Assembly (NCBI RefSeq): GCF_000264995.1
Contig: NW_006767437.1
Coordinates: forward strand, 1,643,736-1,707,735
Reading direction: 5' to 3'
Length of the DNA stretch: 64,000 nucleotides
Origin: Punctularia strigosozonata HHB-11173 SS5
Lineage: Eukaryota > Basidiomycota > Agaricomycetes > Corticiales > Punctulariaceae
The translations under genes were made by a program, and so were the position numbers. The notes beneath the pieces were generated by a model that was not told the origin of the DNA, did not search any database, and saw nothing but the letters and a program-made list of their open reading frames with translations. Below, piece by piece: positions 1-13,382 of the stretch (positions are counted from its first letter, which is position 1; each line of letters begins with the position of its first letter).

Positions 1-2076
1 GAGGAGACCACATGGGGCGGTTTCAAGGGAATGACACTCCCCGATTTTGGTGAGATTGCCTTGCAGATAGTGGTTTCTATTGAGATTCGGAGGAAGGGAG
101 GTTCTAGTAACTTAATGTCCGAGGTAGAACCTCGCATGGATGTATCGCATGCATTTTTTGAGGTATGGCATACCGCCTTTGTGCGTGATCACCGGTATAC
201 GGATGCTTCGCGTTATGGCATGGGTGCCTCAGAGAATATCCGGGAAGCGCGGAGTGTGCTAGGCTTCGTTTCGACTTGCACGGGTGCGGCACTGTGCCAG
301 CGAGTACCCGCCGTTTTGTGAACGCCCACGTGGTGCGATGTCAGCGTAACCGCGGATGACGAGACCATCATCCGAATTTTCCGAGCCGACGACAATAACT
401 GCTGACATCGGCCTTTGCGTAGCAGAAAGCTCCGATGCGTTAGTCCACCGGTTCGGTGAAAGGTTGAATGTACGTCTCAATGGTAAAATTTTCTTCGACT
501 GCGTCTTGATCGCTCGTGTCCGCCGTGCATGCCGCGCAGACTTCTGTGGCGCCCCGAATTCTCTGGATGGGGTTACCTATCAAAAAAATCAGAGTCTAAC
601 AAGGTTCAAGTTGTTCCCGACTTCCAATGGACCAGAAAATAGCATATACCGATCACCTCGCACCCGAACTCGGAAGGGCGAGAAACATATGCACAAAGTC
701 GAGATTTTTCGGGCCGTTGGTTGAAGGCGACTTTCTTATCTGACGCACGTCGACACGTACTACCTTGAGCTATGGCCTACGGCATCCTAGTGTGGGACGT
801 GCTGCGTAGCGCGTTCCGGTAAAGATGTCAACGTTGTTTTGGCCCACGGAGCAGCATGCGCTGGTCTATCCTACTTATCCTGGTCGATACATCACCAAAC
901 AATGCCATAAGGCGGAGGTTGCGACGTGCCTCACGACCAGGAAGCAACCATCGGAGCATGGAAGATTCAGGACGGAGATTGTTTGATGAAGAAGGCATAT
1001 GAAAGCAGCATGTATGCGCTACTTTGCAGTAGTGATTCGTGCGGGGTTCTCGTGCACCGCGTCCGAGTCTGATATTGCGTTGACTAAATGGACCTGTTCG
1101 GCGATGCGGGTCGACGATCGGCAGTAGTCTCCATCTAATTTATGCGATCAACAGCGGGGATGCGCATACACGCGCTGACATCGTACATACCTACCTGGGA
1201 GAATGGGCATGGAACACCGGGTAGACCGATCTACTCCCCACATCCGTTGATGGTTGAGCACAATGTAGCAATTCAGTCAGAAGAAGTGTCGTGTTTGGTA
1301 GGCGTTGAGTCACGTTTGTATGTTCCAAGCTCCTGGGTTTGCGCAGCCGATTGAACAGCTTTTGACGGTCAGAGAAAAAAACGACTGCGACGTAGCGCTG
1401 ACAATTTGCGTAGGTCATTGTAGACCAATGATGTCAAAAGCGAGAGCTGCTGACTGCAGCATGGTGGAGTGAGTCGACGTCGCGAACGTCCGCGCGTAGG
1501 ACGAGAGCCGAGTACAGGGGGTATGGCAGTGTTTGACCAAACCTTGATGCGATGGCTGTGCGGGCGCTTGTCCTTATCTCGGTGGCGCCGGGGCGGAAGA
1601 TGTCGGAGAGCATGGCACGCACGGACCCGTGGACGGACTTGGGTGAGATGAACTTCCCTGGGTCTGTTCTGAACTCGTCCGGCGAACCTCTGCGACCTCG
1701 AAAGCCCTCGGGAGCGTACGCAAGGCGAGGCAGTGGCGGCTGACGGAAGAAACCGCGTCGACAACGAGGCCAGCGGCGCCGAGCTCGCTGGCCCCGCTAC
1801 ACACGCCGCCTGAGACGATCCATCCGTTCCACGCACCAGCCGGATCCGTGCGTGACGCGTTCCCCTAAGCCGAGACGTCCCCCCTAAGTTCCCGCCGCAG
1901 TGAATATTTTGCACACGAACTTGGACAGAGACTCGCGCAGGCATAGAGCGCCCGTAAGGCGATCCATTCAGCAACAAGCGAGTGATTTCTGCCGTACGTC
2001 ATCTCCCGTGCTATTCACCCTCCGGTCATGCACCGACGCGCCCCGCATCGACAGATCGTCGTCGAAATCACGTACA
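1..2076. other. No supported gene
   Basis: The open frames here are short, overlap on both strands and show no recognisable domain or consistent splice structure. The last few hundred bases are pyrimidine-rich and probably hold the promoter and leader of the gene that starts at 2077. The far left could contain the edge of a gene outside the window, but nothing supports that. Confidence 0.5.
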
Positions 2077-4684
2077 ATGTCCGGCCCAGGCTACATCCTC
2101 ATGCCCCAGACGTCCCCGATTGACTACCCACCCAACGTCCGCCAACGCCCCTCCTTTCCCCTTGCCTCCCCTCCAGCCGATCCCTCGGCCCGGATTCCAC
2201 GCACCGCGGGCACTTTCAAAGCCCCCGCCCACAAGCATGCACACCATCTCCATTCCATACCGCCCAGGGAGAAATCCACCCGGACGCTCATCATCGACCA
2301 CATGTCATGGATCCACGGCCGGACGCGCTTCGCACAGGCGCGTGCCGAACTCGGCATGACCGATCGAACCGGCGGTCCGATCTCCACCCACTACGTCCAG
2401 CGCGAGCGTCCAGAAAACTACGACGAAGACGACGACATCGACAGCGAGGGCGAGGACGTCGACGTGCTCTGCGGTGGGCACCACGTCGGCGGCTTGCAGT
2501 CGTCCGGGGATGACCGCTGGAGCAGCCGCCAGGACCTACCTTTGGCGCGCGCTCTCAGGGTACGCGCAGAAGGCCTGGAAAAAGTTATCACGTCCATGCT
2601 GGACCAGCCGCCAGAACTGAGGCCATCGCACCCCAATGAAGCGGATTATATCACGCCTCCCGCGTCCCCAAAACAGTCTAGCAGGCGAAATCCCCTCCAC
2701 GCGCACCCGCACACGCTTCCGGACGGTGTGAGGCTGCGTCTGGCCCTGGGCACGATCATCAACGACCTCTTCGCGCGCGAATCAGCGGCCGTGACTGCTT
2801 CCGGAAGCTCGACCGCCACAACCAGCTCCCCAACTGCCGCCGCCGCCACAACCGAAATCCACCCCTCTCTCCTCCCGCTGATCCCCGTCTCCAACTGCGC
2901 AGCGCCCTTCGCCCAGTACACGCCCGCGCACCAGCTCACGCCGAACGCGCCGCTTGACCCGCACTCCTCCCACCTCTACGCCGGCGGCGTCCCTGCCGCG
3001 TCTTCCATGCCCACGCTCACGCCCACCGCGCTCGCCTCGCCCCCGCGCGCGTCCCTCAGACCGCGCTGCGCCCGCCACCTCGCCTCCGGCTGCCTCGTAT
3101 GCCTCGAGCCCTCCGGACGCCCGCGTCGAGGCGGTATCGGCTCTGGCCTCTCCAAGCCCGGAGCGAGGGGCAGCGTCCTCCGCCGCTCGACCGCGCTCCC
3201 ACGCCCGCTCGCGATCGGCCGGCCCCAGGTGCTGCAACAGCAGCAACAGGCTTTCCAGGGTAGCACCCGGTTGGCGAACATGCTCCCTAGGTTCTTGCGG
3301 CTTTCCGCGCTTTGTGCCATGGAACTCGGCCGCGAGGCGCGCGACGGCACCGCGTCGTACACCGCCAGCGAACCGGGACGCTCTCCCACGCCTACCGGCG
3401 GCGAGTCTGCCACCTCGACGATGCCGATGCCTTCGCGCGGTCCGCTTTCGTCGGGGGAGGCGACGCCATACCGGCCCTCACGGGACTGGTACATGCTCTT
3501 CGTCGGGCTTGCGACGCGCGCGGCGTTGGAAGGGTACGCGAGCGGCGCTTGGCGTGGCGCGTTCGCGGCGGAGGTATTGTTTGGGATCGGCGTCGGCGGA
3601 ATGGGCGTGAGCCCCGATGCTTTGTTCGGCGGAAGACGGGAGCAGCCCGAGGATGCGGACGAGTTCGCGTGGTTCGACCCGGACGAGCTGCCCGGGCTGC
3701 AAGAGGCGGCGGGAATACTGTTCTCAAGCGGTGCACTGGACGGCGGGGTCGTCGACGACGCCGAGGCCGAGTTCAGGCGCGAGATGCGGGACAGGCTGCG
3801 CAAGGTGAGAGCGTCTTTCCTTGGTTCTCGTTCCCCGCTACGCGTGCTGCGTCGCGCTTTCCTCTTTCCGGCCATGTCCGATGCCTGGGGCTGGTCGGTT
3901 TGGGGGCGTTGGCGTAGTTGTCGGAAATGAGAGCCCGTCCCCGTCCACACACGTGCTGATTGGGTTCATTGCGTTGATTAGTTCCTGTCGATCCCGGCCT
4001 CGACCACCGACCTTCTGTCACACCTGCTGCATTTATCTGCGCTCTACCCGGCGGAGGCAGTCGAGCGCGCCGCGCTTCGGTTTTGTGAAGCGGTCGCCAA
4101 GTGGAGGGGCAAGCCTGAGCTACAATCAGTGAGATCCTTCCCCTTCACGTCATACGCCCACTTTTAGCGCCGTTGCTTTCCATGCACCTGTTCTATTCTC
4201 CCATCCCCATTTTTGTTCTCCTTCGCGCCTTTGCCCCCCGTGTCCGGAACACCCGCTGATGCCCAGAACTTTTCTACAGAAGGGAAAACACAACTCCGCC
4301 GGCGCGACGGGGTCGCCCTCGTCCCAGACCAGTGGGGTCAACGCTCTTCCCCTCGACCTCCTCGTACGGTCCAACCCGGAGAGCCCGACGCAGCCGCTCA
4401 TGCCATCCTTCGACCCGCAGACCTCGGCGTCGTACGCGACCCCGTCGTTCCCGTCCGCGGCGCAGTTCCCGCTCTCGCAGCTGCTCAACGCGAACAAGTT
4501 TGGCGAGGCGCCGATCCAGCGCTATTTTCTCGCGCCGGCCGCGCCGTTTTGGCTCGCGAACGCGAACAGCGGCGGCGGCAAACGCAAACGCGCGGGCTCG
4601 CCCGACGCCTTCGTGGGCGACGGCGGAGGAGGAGACCTGATGGACATGGTCGGCGATGGAAAACGGCCGCGCACGCAGTTTTGA
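2077..4684 (+). CDS. Conserved-looking protein of unknown function, three exons
   Basis: I do not recognise this protein. The model joins 2077-3804, 3982-4128 and 4280-4684, all phase 0 with GTGAGA donors, giving about 759 aa. The start ATG at 2077 opens MSGPGYILMP; the frame is open further upstream but only from a non-ATG codon. The first third is Pro/His-rich with an acidic patch (DEDDDIDSEGEDVD), then comes Ser/Thr/Ala-rich disorder. A hydrophobic ordered block near residues 470-510 (WYMLFVGLATRAALEGY) is followed by an acidic segment, a short helical exon (LYPAEAVERAALRFCEAVAKW) and a C-terminus with a basic KRKR stretch that could be a nuclear signal. The coding case rests on three phase-compatible exons and a consistent protein-like composition. 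The Ala/Arg-rich open frames on the opposite strand are GC-rich shadows. A nuclear or regulatory role is a guess. Confidence 0.75.
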
Positions 4685-7600
4685 GAATCTCTCTTGTCAT
4701 TCGGTATTTTCACCCCCCTCCGCTGCTCTCGTTTCCGGTATGACAGGGCCTTCGAGTTGCCTCTTGCAGAGGCGCGTTTCGCGATGAAGTCTTCTGGGTT
4801 ATGATGGTCCCATATGTAGCAATAGTATTTACTTGTGTAATTTGTACAATGAATCACCTCTCATGCAGCCTATATCGCCCTGAGTTCATACCCGGCATCG
4901 ATCGCGACGGGTTTGGAACGCTGCGGTGGTTTGAGCACGCGGGCTGCACTGACGTTCACCCGAACGGCGTCTGCGCCGGCGGTTGCATGCACGCTGGGAA
5001 TATTCACCTCGGTGTTCTAGAGGTATACCGCGCGTGGAGTCGGGATGGTTCACTGTCGGGATGTATGGAGACATGGTGTTGTCCAGCCTCGAGTTATCAG
5101 ACTCGTTACCAGCCTGAGAAGAAGCACGCCCGGGTGGTTTGGCAGCGAGACTGGGTGTTGTCGGCGAATTCGGACGGAGAGTTCAGCCAGTCGCCCGAGG
5201 GTACCGAGGACGCGCACTCGCAGGCGACGGATTGGGTTTGGCGTGGTTCAGAATCTCGAATTGGGATATCCGTGCTCCGTTTAATCAAGTACCCGGAGGA
5301 CCGTTCCAGTGCTTGTATCGGTCGATGTGAGCGGCGATGCCCCAGCTAATTTTTCCCTGTGAGAATGGAAATGGCGGATATCCATTGTCGAACAGCCTCG
5401 ACAGATGAGGTCGCAGACGGCCAATGCGAGTCATTGGGGAAGTTCCTGTGAATGGAAGGATTGGACACCACAGAGCCCCAAATAATCAATATTGTTCCTG
5501 GCCGGAAATGCGAGAGTTCATAAAGTAGCTGAGAAGCTGATCGGCGTAGCATGACAACATGATTCAACCATTGAGTGTGCAGTACACGCTCACCGTGAGT
5601 CAAGCGGGACGTATGTTGGGCATGTTGATGGTGCGCTGGCGCCAGAAAGCCCGAAGGGGCAAGGGGCACCTAAACAGCGCGCGGCTCGACGGGGAACAAA
5701 ACGCACCGCTATTGGGACCACTCTTGCTGGCACTTGATTGGTGTCCAAAAGTATTGCTCGTGAAGAGCGAGGAAGGACAACTTGTATTGATCTCCGCCGA
5801 ATAATGGGCTATCGTGGGGAATATTCCGATAGTGAGAGTCGAACCAGGGAGCCATCGGCATCTGCCCGTTTCTGCGGAGATACCGAGACGAGCGACACGG
5901 GCAGCAGATGTGCCCCCTTCAAGCTTAGTGGCCAAAACATTCCCTTCGAACGTTTCCAGTGCGTAGGAACCTCGGACCGCGTGGAGTATCGTGTAGTTCG
6001 ACAGATCCGCAAAGGATGACAATCTGGCCAGCCGAGATCCAAAAAGGAACAGGGGATTCCGTGTGTGAGAGATCTAGATTGCGAGAGCAAGACGTGTTAC
6101 ATAGGCGATCGGTGGGTAACCACGCTGGCCTCGGTGCCATAGGGTTCTCTGCTTCGCCTCTCACGATTACGGATGGCGGGTTGCGCGAATGAAAGGCTGC
6201 GCTCCATGGAACTATTCTTCCCGAAAGTTCATCAGTTCTAAGTCTAGCGGCAGCGGAGAGTCCGGACGGAAGGTCGGAGGTAGCAGGCATGCCTAGTGGA
6301 CGCCAATCGAGAGATACCGAATACCCCATGGTACGAAGGAGTGGCGTGTAATCTACAGAATGTATTCAGCCGCACGATGACAGAGAAAGGCCCACCATGT
6401 TAAGGCCGTGCAGATGAAAATTTCAAGCTATGACGAATGGGAGAAGACAGGTGGCCGCTGCGAAGCCAGTAATGGAGACCCAAGGTTCAGTGCTTATCAA
6501 TCATTGCTGTTTGATGCCCGTGGCTAGGTACGTTCACCTTCCGCGTAGGTCGAGAGAACATCGGAAGATACGCTCGAAGTCAAGTCCATACACGGGAATT
6601 TCCCACGTTATCGCTGGATTCTTTGTCGCTGCCATGTCATCGGCTTCAACGGCTCGCAGCAAGCTAAGCCTGGGGTTTCACGTTCAACTCAAAATCTGGA
6701 TAGGATTTGCCATTGTGTGCAAATGCGGATGCTTGTCAAAGCACCTTATCATATGCTGTACCAAACACTGGGCAAGTACTGGAAAACGATGACCTCTGAC
6801 CAACAGCGACCTCTGAAGAGTGGCGACCTCTGAAAAGACCACAGCCACTGCACCACTGCGTTTACGTTGCAGCTCGACAGAAAACGTTTCCCTGTCCTGG
6901 AGTGTCATTCAACTGGCGATGCACATATCTACGCGGCCATCACGGCGTCTCCGCCTGCAGCCTAGGGGCGTCCGTCAAGAAGCTAAAGAGGTACGTATGT
7001 CTCCCATACTTCTGCGAGGATGCTTTCGTTTTTCCTTGTACATGTTTACGGTATCTATAAAGAAGCCCAATCTAATCATCTTCTCCCTTGATTGGACAGG
7101 AACTACAGCATCCGTCGATTTTCTTCGCGGACCTCTCGAAGCACCCTAACGCCAATGTTCTCCGTCACATGCATTTTTGTTGGCAGTGCGCAAGCGTGCA
7201 CAACGCGACCCTGCGGCGTGATATCGCACGGACCGAAATTTAGACAAAAGATGGATCTTGCTTGGAGAGCTGCGCTAACTATGAGGCGCGGGCCCGCAAC
7301 GCGTGACAACATGGTGCCACATAGTACTCCCTCGCTATATTCTGACGCCTCGTGTAGGTTGCCCAGGCCAGAACAGCCCGCTCGGAGGCAGTTCCTTGCT
7401 TATGATCCAATGCGGTGGACATATCCTTAGTCCGATGAATTTTGTATATCGCTATGACTAGACCGAGTCTCGAGGCGTTTCACCAATGCGATGGACTCCT
7501 GACCATGCGGTCAAGAAGGTGTTGGCTGCCTTGGAAATGGCCAGATAAGTTTCATGTTATCCTCACACGCATCAATTGTTGCGCGGACACGAGGCAGAAT

Positions 7601-7855
7601 TACGTGTACATCGCCCCTTGCAGTAAGTCTTCCGTACTTCGCCTCCAAACTGGACCCATAACGGATTCCTCAGCGTCGCGAAGCGTGCATCATATTATCT
7701 TGTCAGCAGTGGGACATGAAAAGCTTTCGAATACTCCGAATACTCCGAACACCGCATGATATTATAGGTGCATACCGTACACTCCATATTCCAATGCTCA
7801 TAAACCAATGTTTTATCTAGATCAGATATTCATCCACCTTATGGGTTGCAGATTG
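4685..7855. other. Intergenic, no supported gene
   Basis: About 3.2 kb with only short, composition-like open frames on both strands and no recognisable domain. A small run of the pentamer-like unit AATACTCCG occurs near 7730-7750. It lies between the first gene and the 3' end of zinc-finger gene A. Confidence 0.5.
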
Positions 7856-8956
7856 CTACGCCCGATGAGCCCGCAGAACTGAAGCAATAGTAGTGAGTAT
7901 GTGACCGACCCGAGCATCCAGACGACTAACGGTGCTGATTCAGTTCATCCTTCCTGGAGTATGTTTTATGGCATGTATCACATTCGAAGGGCCGGTCATC
8001 GGTGTGCTTTCCCTTGATGTGCCGCGTAAGGTCGTGTTTTCTGACGAAGGCCTTCCCGCAGAACTCGTAATGGCAAATGTGAGGTTTGTTGCCCTCGTGC
8101 GAATCGCGGTGACCTATGCAATGTATCGTCATGCTATTCAATCTCCATGGCGGATGCCTTACTTCTGAGATTCGCCTGAGTAGTGAAGGTGTTGTGACAC
8201 AGATCGCACTTATACGGTGCTTCGGAAGTGCGTCTGATAAGACTCGCGCGTTGTACTGCCGGGGTTGAGACTTCGAGTCTGAACGGCGTGGGTCGCTCAG
8301 GAGTATGTACCCTGTTCGCGGAATCATATGTGGACGTGTCTGTTTTATCGCAAGAGCCGGACGGAATCGTTAGTCCTCGCGCATATCGTTGGATTCGGGC
8401 ACTTACCTGTCCTATATTCAAGATTCATATTGTCACCGGCGGACCACGAACGATGGAATTCGTTCTGAGTAGCGTTCATGGCCATATATGATTGCGCAAA
8501 TTGCTGCTGTGATTGCATCTGATTCTGTGAAAGCGGAAGCGCCGGCATTCCCGTATAATGGCTTGTTCACCGAGCTATGAGTGATATAGGTGCTGTTTGA
8601 TTATGCGCCATACCTATGGTTAACCGTGGCCGACTGCTGACCATGGTTCCAGCCATGGGTAGAGAAGGTTGAATGCCCAGGAGCACCAAAAGGCGCGACC
8701 GAACCCACATCCGCCACGCTAAATTTGGGAGGTCAATAAATCCAAAGTGATGAGGCCGAAGATGAGACGCAGCCTACAACGTTGAAGTCGGTGTCGTCCA
8801 AGAAACCGCATTGTCACTCGATGTGTATCCGTGTGTATACGAGACATGCTGCTGCTGAAAATCGCCATTGTATGGGGTAGCATGGAACTCGTTGCCCTGC
8901 GAGGGGTGTGGAGCGCCGGGTTCGGTGGAGCCAGTCTGTCGCCACGAGGGTTGCAT
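7856..8956 (-). CDS. C2H2 zinc-finger protein, paralogue A (three fingers)
   Basis: Probable nuclear DNA-binding protein and the shortest paralogue, about 273 aa. Exons on the minus strand: 8778-8956, 8614-8718, 8407-8561, 8163-8339, 7931-8113, 7856-7878, all in phase. The N-terminus is Gln/His/Thr-rich (QMQSQQQ) and lacks the Ser/Arg patch of its relatives. Before finger 1 sits the family motif (VSTPAVQRASLIRR). Finger 1 is C191-C194-H207-H211. Finger 2 is C-X4-C (C219, C224, H237, H242) with contact residues R, D, R. Finger 3 (C250, C253, H266, H271) is completed only by splicing an intron that falls right after H266; without it the frame stops one residue later. The intron in finger 1 is 49 nt. 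The weakest junctions are the GTAGGC donor of exon 1 and the AAG acceptor of exon 3. Targets are unknown. It is transcribed divergently from gene B across a 2 kb gap. Confidence 0.75.
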
Positions 8957-10944
8957 GGTTGTGAAGTGCGTTCAAGTGCGTACTCGCAGGAAAGGGGAGC
9001 ACCGGCTTAAGTCGAGCTCAGGCATTAAGTAGTAGTTTACATACGGGAAGGGGGTAAAGAAGGAAAGCTTCGGATCTGCTGACTGGGCTTGAATGACGGC
9101 AGGTCCCGGACTGTTCATAAATGATATTTGCACCCGGAAAGGGTTGCGCGAGCTTTTTGGGATCCCCCAACAGCCGTTTCGGTGGCGGCTGTCAAAACAA
9201 AGACCGATGCTGCCTGCGGAAAGCGTTACTGTACAGCTATGATACGAGGACGGGAGATGGGATCGTGATCCGCGAGATGCTTCTGATCGTATTTTCCTGG
9301 GTGTGGAAAGGACAGAAAAGCACGTTTTAAGATGCAGACATAACGGTGCGAGGCTTGCAATCGGACTTTTCCCACCGGGTGCGCATAGCTTTAACACACA
9401 CCCGCAAATGGCAAGTCAGGGCCTCAGGTCCCATCGGCACTCTTGGAGAGATCGCGACAAGTGAATGCAATCCCAGTATATAAGACGAGAATGAGGCCAA
9501 GGTATGTGAGATGATCATGAAACACGTCATGCCATGAAGTTGATGGAGAAGTGAATGGCTCGGATGTGGAAGCTGCGCTCCCTAATCTGCATGCGAAGGA
9601 TGAGGAGTTGAGAGGCTTCACTAGCCAGCGTCAGTGTTGGCCGTCCGGAAATCGTCAAGGGGTTGTCGTTAAACAGCGAATAATCGACGTGTGAACCCGA
9701 GACATGTTGTGACATGTAATCTTGGCCGAGCTCGCTCGGGTCCTGACAAGCGTAAATAATAGCATGCACAGGTAAGCACAGATTAACGCAATTCAAGAAG
9801 TCTGACCATTATCAGCGGTCGGCATCATGAGTTGTTCCGTGGCACGTCTTCGGGGACAGGCTCGTCTCATATCTCAGGAGACGCAGCCGTACCGTTGCCA
9901 ATGGCGCCTTGGAATCAGAAGGGAGACTTTTTTCGAATCTGTCGCCCGCCGTTCCCGTTTTATCCGCCTGAGTAGCGATCCGCGCTTCAGGAAGCGGGCA
10001 CCCGAGATATTGGTATCTTCGCAATTGACGAAATGACATACCAGACTTTGGAACGGCCCCCGGAATTTCACACCAATACATGAATATTTCAAAGTGTGGA
10101 GCTAACAACAAATGGAGGGTGAGAGCCTTGTCCGCCTCGTCGTCGGTGTGAAGTGCGAAGCACGACGCGGAAGAACAAGGATTGCCATAAAAAGGCGCTC
10201 GCAGAGGCTCGAGGTCGGCAAGACGAACCGAGGAACAATGAGAGCTCAACCAGGATTTCCAGCTGTTTCGAGCCGGTACGCCTTGAGTTTGATCGTTACG
10301 AAGCTGCGACTCAGAAGCTGTTCGATATGAAACGCGGGCGTGGGGCCACGGGGCCAAATCGCAGCGCGGCGAGAGAGAACGGGGCATGCGACGAGAAACG
10401 AGGAGGTTCTTGAAGCCCCCGGCGACTATTGTTCTATCGGCTTTTTGAGACGAAGATCAGGGACCATCGGCAGTGACAAACTGTGAGAGGATGCGAGTCA
10501 GACTCAGAGGCAGCGAAAAGCGCCGAACTACATAGAGAGAGCCGGTGCTAAACAGCACGTGACATTTGTGTGGGAGGGAGGAGCGTCGCTCAACTTGCCC
10601 TACTAACTCGAATATGATCCAACAGCCAGCCCCTGGGCAGCGGGCATCCATTGCTCACACCACGACGCACACCCTCACAATGCACATGATGCTATACGGC
10701 ATTGTACACCGCATCGATGGCTGCACGTGTACAGCTATTTGGCGGCTGTCTGGATTTCCCTTATAAGCTCTGCATACAAGGCCCGCCCCGATCACCTTCG
10801 CCCCCCCACGGGGAGGGCTTTTGGCTGGCACTCTTACTATTCTCGTTTACGCTTTACCACGCATTTCTTTACCCGTTCCCATCATTTAAGCCATTGTTGT
10901 TCTCAAGCATAACTTCGCCTCTATCTTCTGTGCAGCCGCCCGCT
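8957..10944. other. Divergent intergenic region between zinc-finger genes A and B
   Basis: About 2 kb separating two divergently transcribed zinc-finger genes. No open frame here resembles a protein. A TATA-like element (CTTATAAG, 10761-10768) lies on the B side, 180 bases before the B start codon. The rest shows no clear elements by eye. Confidence 0.5.
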
Positions 10945-12529
10945 ATGAACAATCCATATTCCCAAGACGAGCATGATGACGGAGCGACGAGCTCGCTCGG
11001 GATCGATTTCTGCGATTTGGATATATTACAACAGTTCGTTTCCCTGGGTTTTTCCTCGGAGTCCGAGTCGGGGCATCACCTGCAGTGGTATGTACTCATT
11101 ATGGTGCTTAACCAATGGCTGACTGGTTCGTCGCAGCACGAATACAGATACACTGTACGGAACGATAGAAGACGGCAGTGCAACATCCTGCGAGCATCCA
11201 GCTGCCTTCGTACATCAGGCGGACCTCGCCTCGTACCAATCTTCAAGTGGGCTAGTGGACTCACAACCGCCTGCTGGATCGGACCTCTCTTCATGGTAAA
11301 TGTCGCGCCATTTGATTGCATGTAAACCATGTCTCAAAATGAGTGCCAGGGACACAGCATCTGCAGATCTACCACGTTTGGCATTGTCTCCGGCGTCTTG
11401 CACGAATACTTCTTACGAACATCAACCGTCCATGACACTGCAGATACGCGACGGCGTCGGACGACCCCTATTGACGCCCCTCGTTACATACGCACCCAAC
11501 GGCTCTTCTGGGCCCGTACATGGCGAAAGCGACCAGTCCGGCGGCTCTTCCCCGAACCTTCTTTCCTCATCCCTCGCGAGCAGCCCCACACTTGACCCTC
11601 TGAGCGCCCATATGCAGGCCATGTCTCCATATGGATGTGACGGAACACAAGCTTACTTTCACTACGCTCCTGTCCAGGGCGACCTCAGCCCCGGCATGCT
11701 CAGCCCTCACTCTGGGTTCCGTTCTCGCTCTGGTTCCTTCTCTTCCGTGTCCTCCGGTCGGGGTGCATCTCGCAGTCGCTCACCATCATCTCGTGCAAGT
11801 CCATACCCCGTCAGAACACCCAGTCCCAGCCCTTCGATGTCCTCGGTCTATGAGGATAACCAGTATAACTCCGTTGCCATCTCTGACACAGAAGACGGCG
11901 GACTTGAAGGCAGCTTACCTCCTAACGCGAGGCGGCATTCGCTGGGACAAATCACCAAGCCCGTCGTCACTACAGCGAAAGTAGCCGCCGCCGCTGCCGG
12001 GCGCAGAAAGTCAGACGCATCCTTCCAATGTCCCATTTGCGGAGCGAGGCTTACCTCAAAGAAGAACTATGAAGGTTCGCGGAGCTCGACAGAGCAACGT
12101 ATCACAGAAGTGCTGATGGTCTTCAACTTCAGGGCACGTCAACGCTCACCTGGGCGAAAAGCCTTACGTTTGCGGAGCCGAGGGGTGCAGCGAGACGTTT
12201 GCTCGGGAGTGGGACTGCAAGCGACACAAAAGGACGACCCACTGTGATGCACGGTTCGAATGCGTCAAGTGTCGGCGACTATTCAAGAGGAACGACAGCC
12301 GTATGAAGCATGGTAAGCATATCTTGCTCCTCGAAGTTGCCCCCTCGTTGAGCGAGTCTTCCCAGAGCGCAAATGCTCCGCGAACGACTTCGAACGCGGT
12401 CGCCCAGGTCGTCCTGACAGTCCAGCTGTACAACAAACCGTCGGCCTACCTGACGACACGTTTGGCTATGTAATTCGCTTTACAGAAAGTTCCGGTGGCA
12501 CGACAGGGGAGATGCCACGAACGGAATAG
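10945..12529 (+). CDS. C2H2 zinc-finger protein, paralogue B (three fingers, last one C2HC)
   Basis: Probable transcription factor, about 456 aa. Exons: 10945-11087, 11137-11295, 11350-12074, 12133-12312, 12366-12529. It begins MNNPYSQDEHDDG, a start resembling those of E, F and H. The body is Ser/Pro/Gly-rich with a strong SR patch (SRSRSPSSRASPYPVRTPS) near residues 245-265. The pre-finger motif (TKPVVTTAKVAAAAAGRRKS) leads into finger 1 (C328, C331, H344, H348), whose phase-1 intron falls before H344. Finger 2 is CGAEGC-X12-H-X4-H with contacts R, W, D, R. Finger 3 is C386-C389-H402 and then, across an intron with a GTAAGC donor, C406, so it is C2HC. Reading through that last intron also stays open (to 12473) but gives H-X2-H spacing, so the spliced form is preferred. 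The tail after the fingers is Pro/Gly/Thr-rich. Confidence 0.8.
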
Positions 12530-13382
12530 CTAATTCTGGACTCCTGTGCCACCGACGTGTGGCCGATGCAATTGATCGGACTCTCGACTGCTACAGTTTC
12601 AGCTCAGCGACGCTCGCGACTTTGTTCCTTCCTTCTTTGGTTCCTTCTGCTCGCCTTACGTCCGCGGCATTGCTGCTGTTGCACGGCTCAAACGCCGCAT
12701 TGCCCGTGTGCAAGTACTCCTCGGCATGGCGCGCAGACTGGCGCCGCAGAAACTGGCGCCAAGGCCCACCAACAGCTTGTGTGCGGGTGTGCGATAGCAA
12801 TAATGTGATCGGCCCAGACGTTTGGCGCAAGAATCTAGTGGAAGGTTTCATTTTAGACCCACTTTCTCTTCTGCCGGTCGGGGCGTGCGGCGATCTTATT
12901 ATCATTGGGTCCTATCCATGTCTTATGGCTGTGGAAGGTATGAGCTGTGAATTCGAAGGTTAACCCCTTCAAGGGGACCCACGCTCCCGCCTCAGGTGAC
13001 TCGAAGATATGTATTCATCATAGTATTGCTGTATTTCATGCCGTGCATATAGCTCATATAAGCTAGGCGAGCATGCGGAGCCTAATGCCCCCCTGATACG
13101 GTGCTGTCTCATCGCTCATGCAGTTCACGTTCATAGCTACGTTCGTCCATCGCCTGCTCTTATCTTCGTGCGCTGGACATGGACGAGCGCCAAATGCCTC
13201 GTGGCCCCGAGGCTGTGAAGGGCTGTGCGAAGTCGAGGCTGTGCAACAATGCTGTATGTAAAAGCCTCCATCCAGCGATTCCAGCCTGAGTCGCCGAGCC
13301 ATCCCCCCTTGTGCCCCGCCTTCCAAGTTGCGGAGGTTGTGGAGTGGAGACTGCTTTGGATTGACCTGACACCAAACGCGCG
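12530..13382. other. Intergenic between zinc-finger genes B and C
   Basis: Roughly 850 bases. A 134-codon open frame at 12559-12963 starts with GTG and has no family features, so it is not called. A TATA-like CATATAAG lies near 13055-13062, about 320 bases before the C start. Confidence 0.5.

Noticed and set aside
1369-1977. 202-codon minus-strand frame
   Set aside because: Arg/Ser-rich random-looking sequence, non-family start, no domain, no neighbour support.
2782-3950. Long open frames on the minus strand opposite the first gene (154 and 324 codons)
   Set aside because: Composition is the Arg/Ala/Gly bias expected opposite GC-rich Ser/Pro codons. No splice or domain evidence, while the plus strand gives a consistent three-exon gene.
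12240-12260. GGTTCGAATG as a tRNA T-arm
   Set aside because: It lies inside the finger-coding exon of gene B and no acceptor or anticodon stem can be built around it.
12241-12473. Unspliced ending of zinc-finger gene B
   Set aside because: It stays open, but a strong GTAAGC donor and a C2HC finger matching C and D after splicing make the spliced ending more likely.
12559-12963. 134-codon frame after gene B
   Set aside because: Starts with GTG, no family features, and lies in a short intergenic gap.
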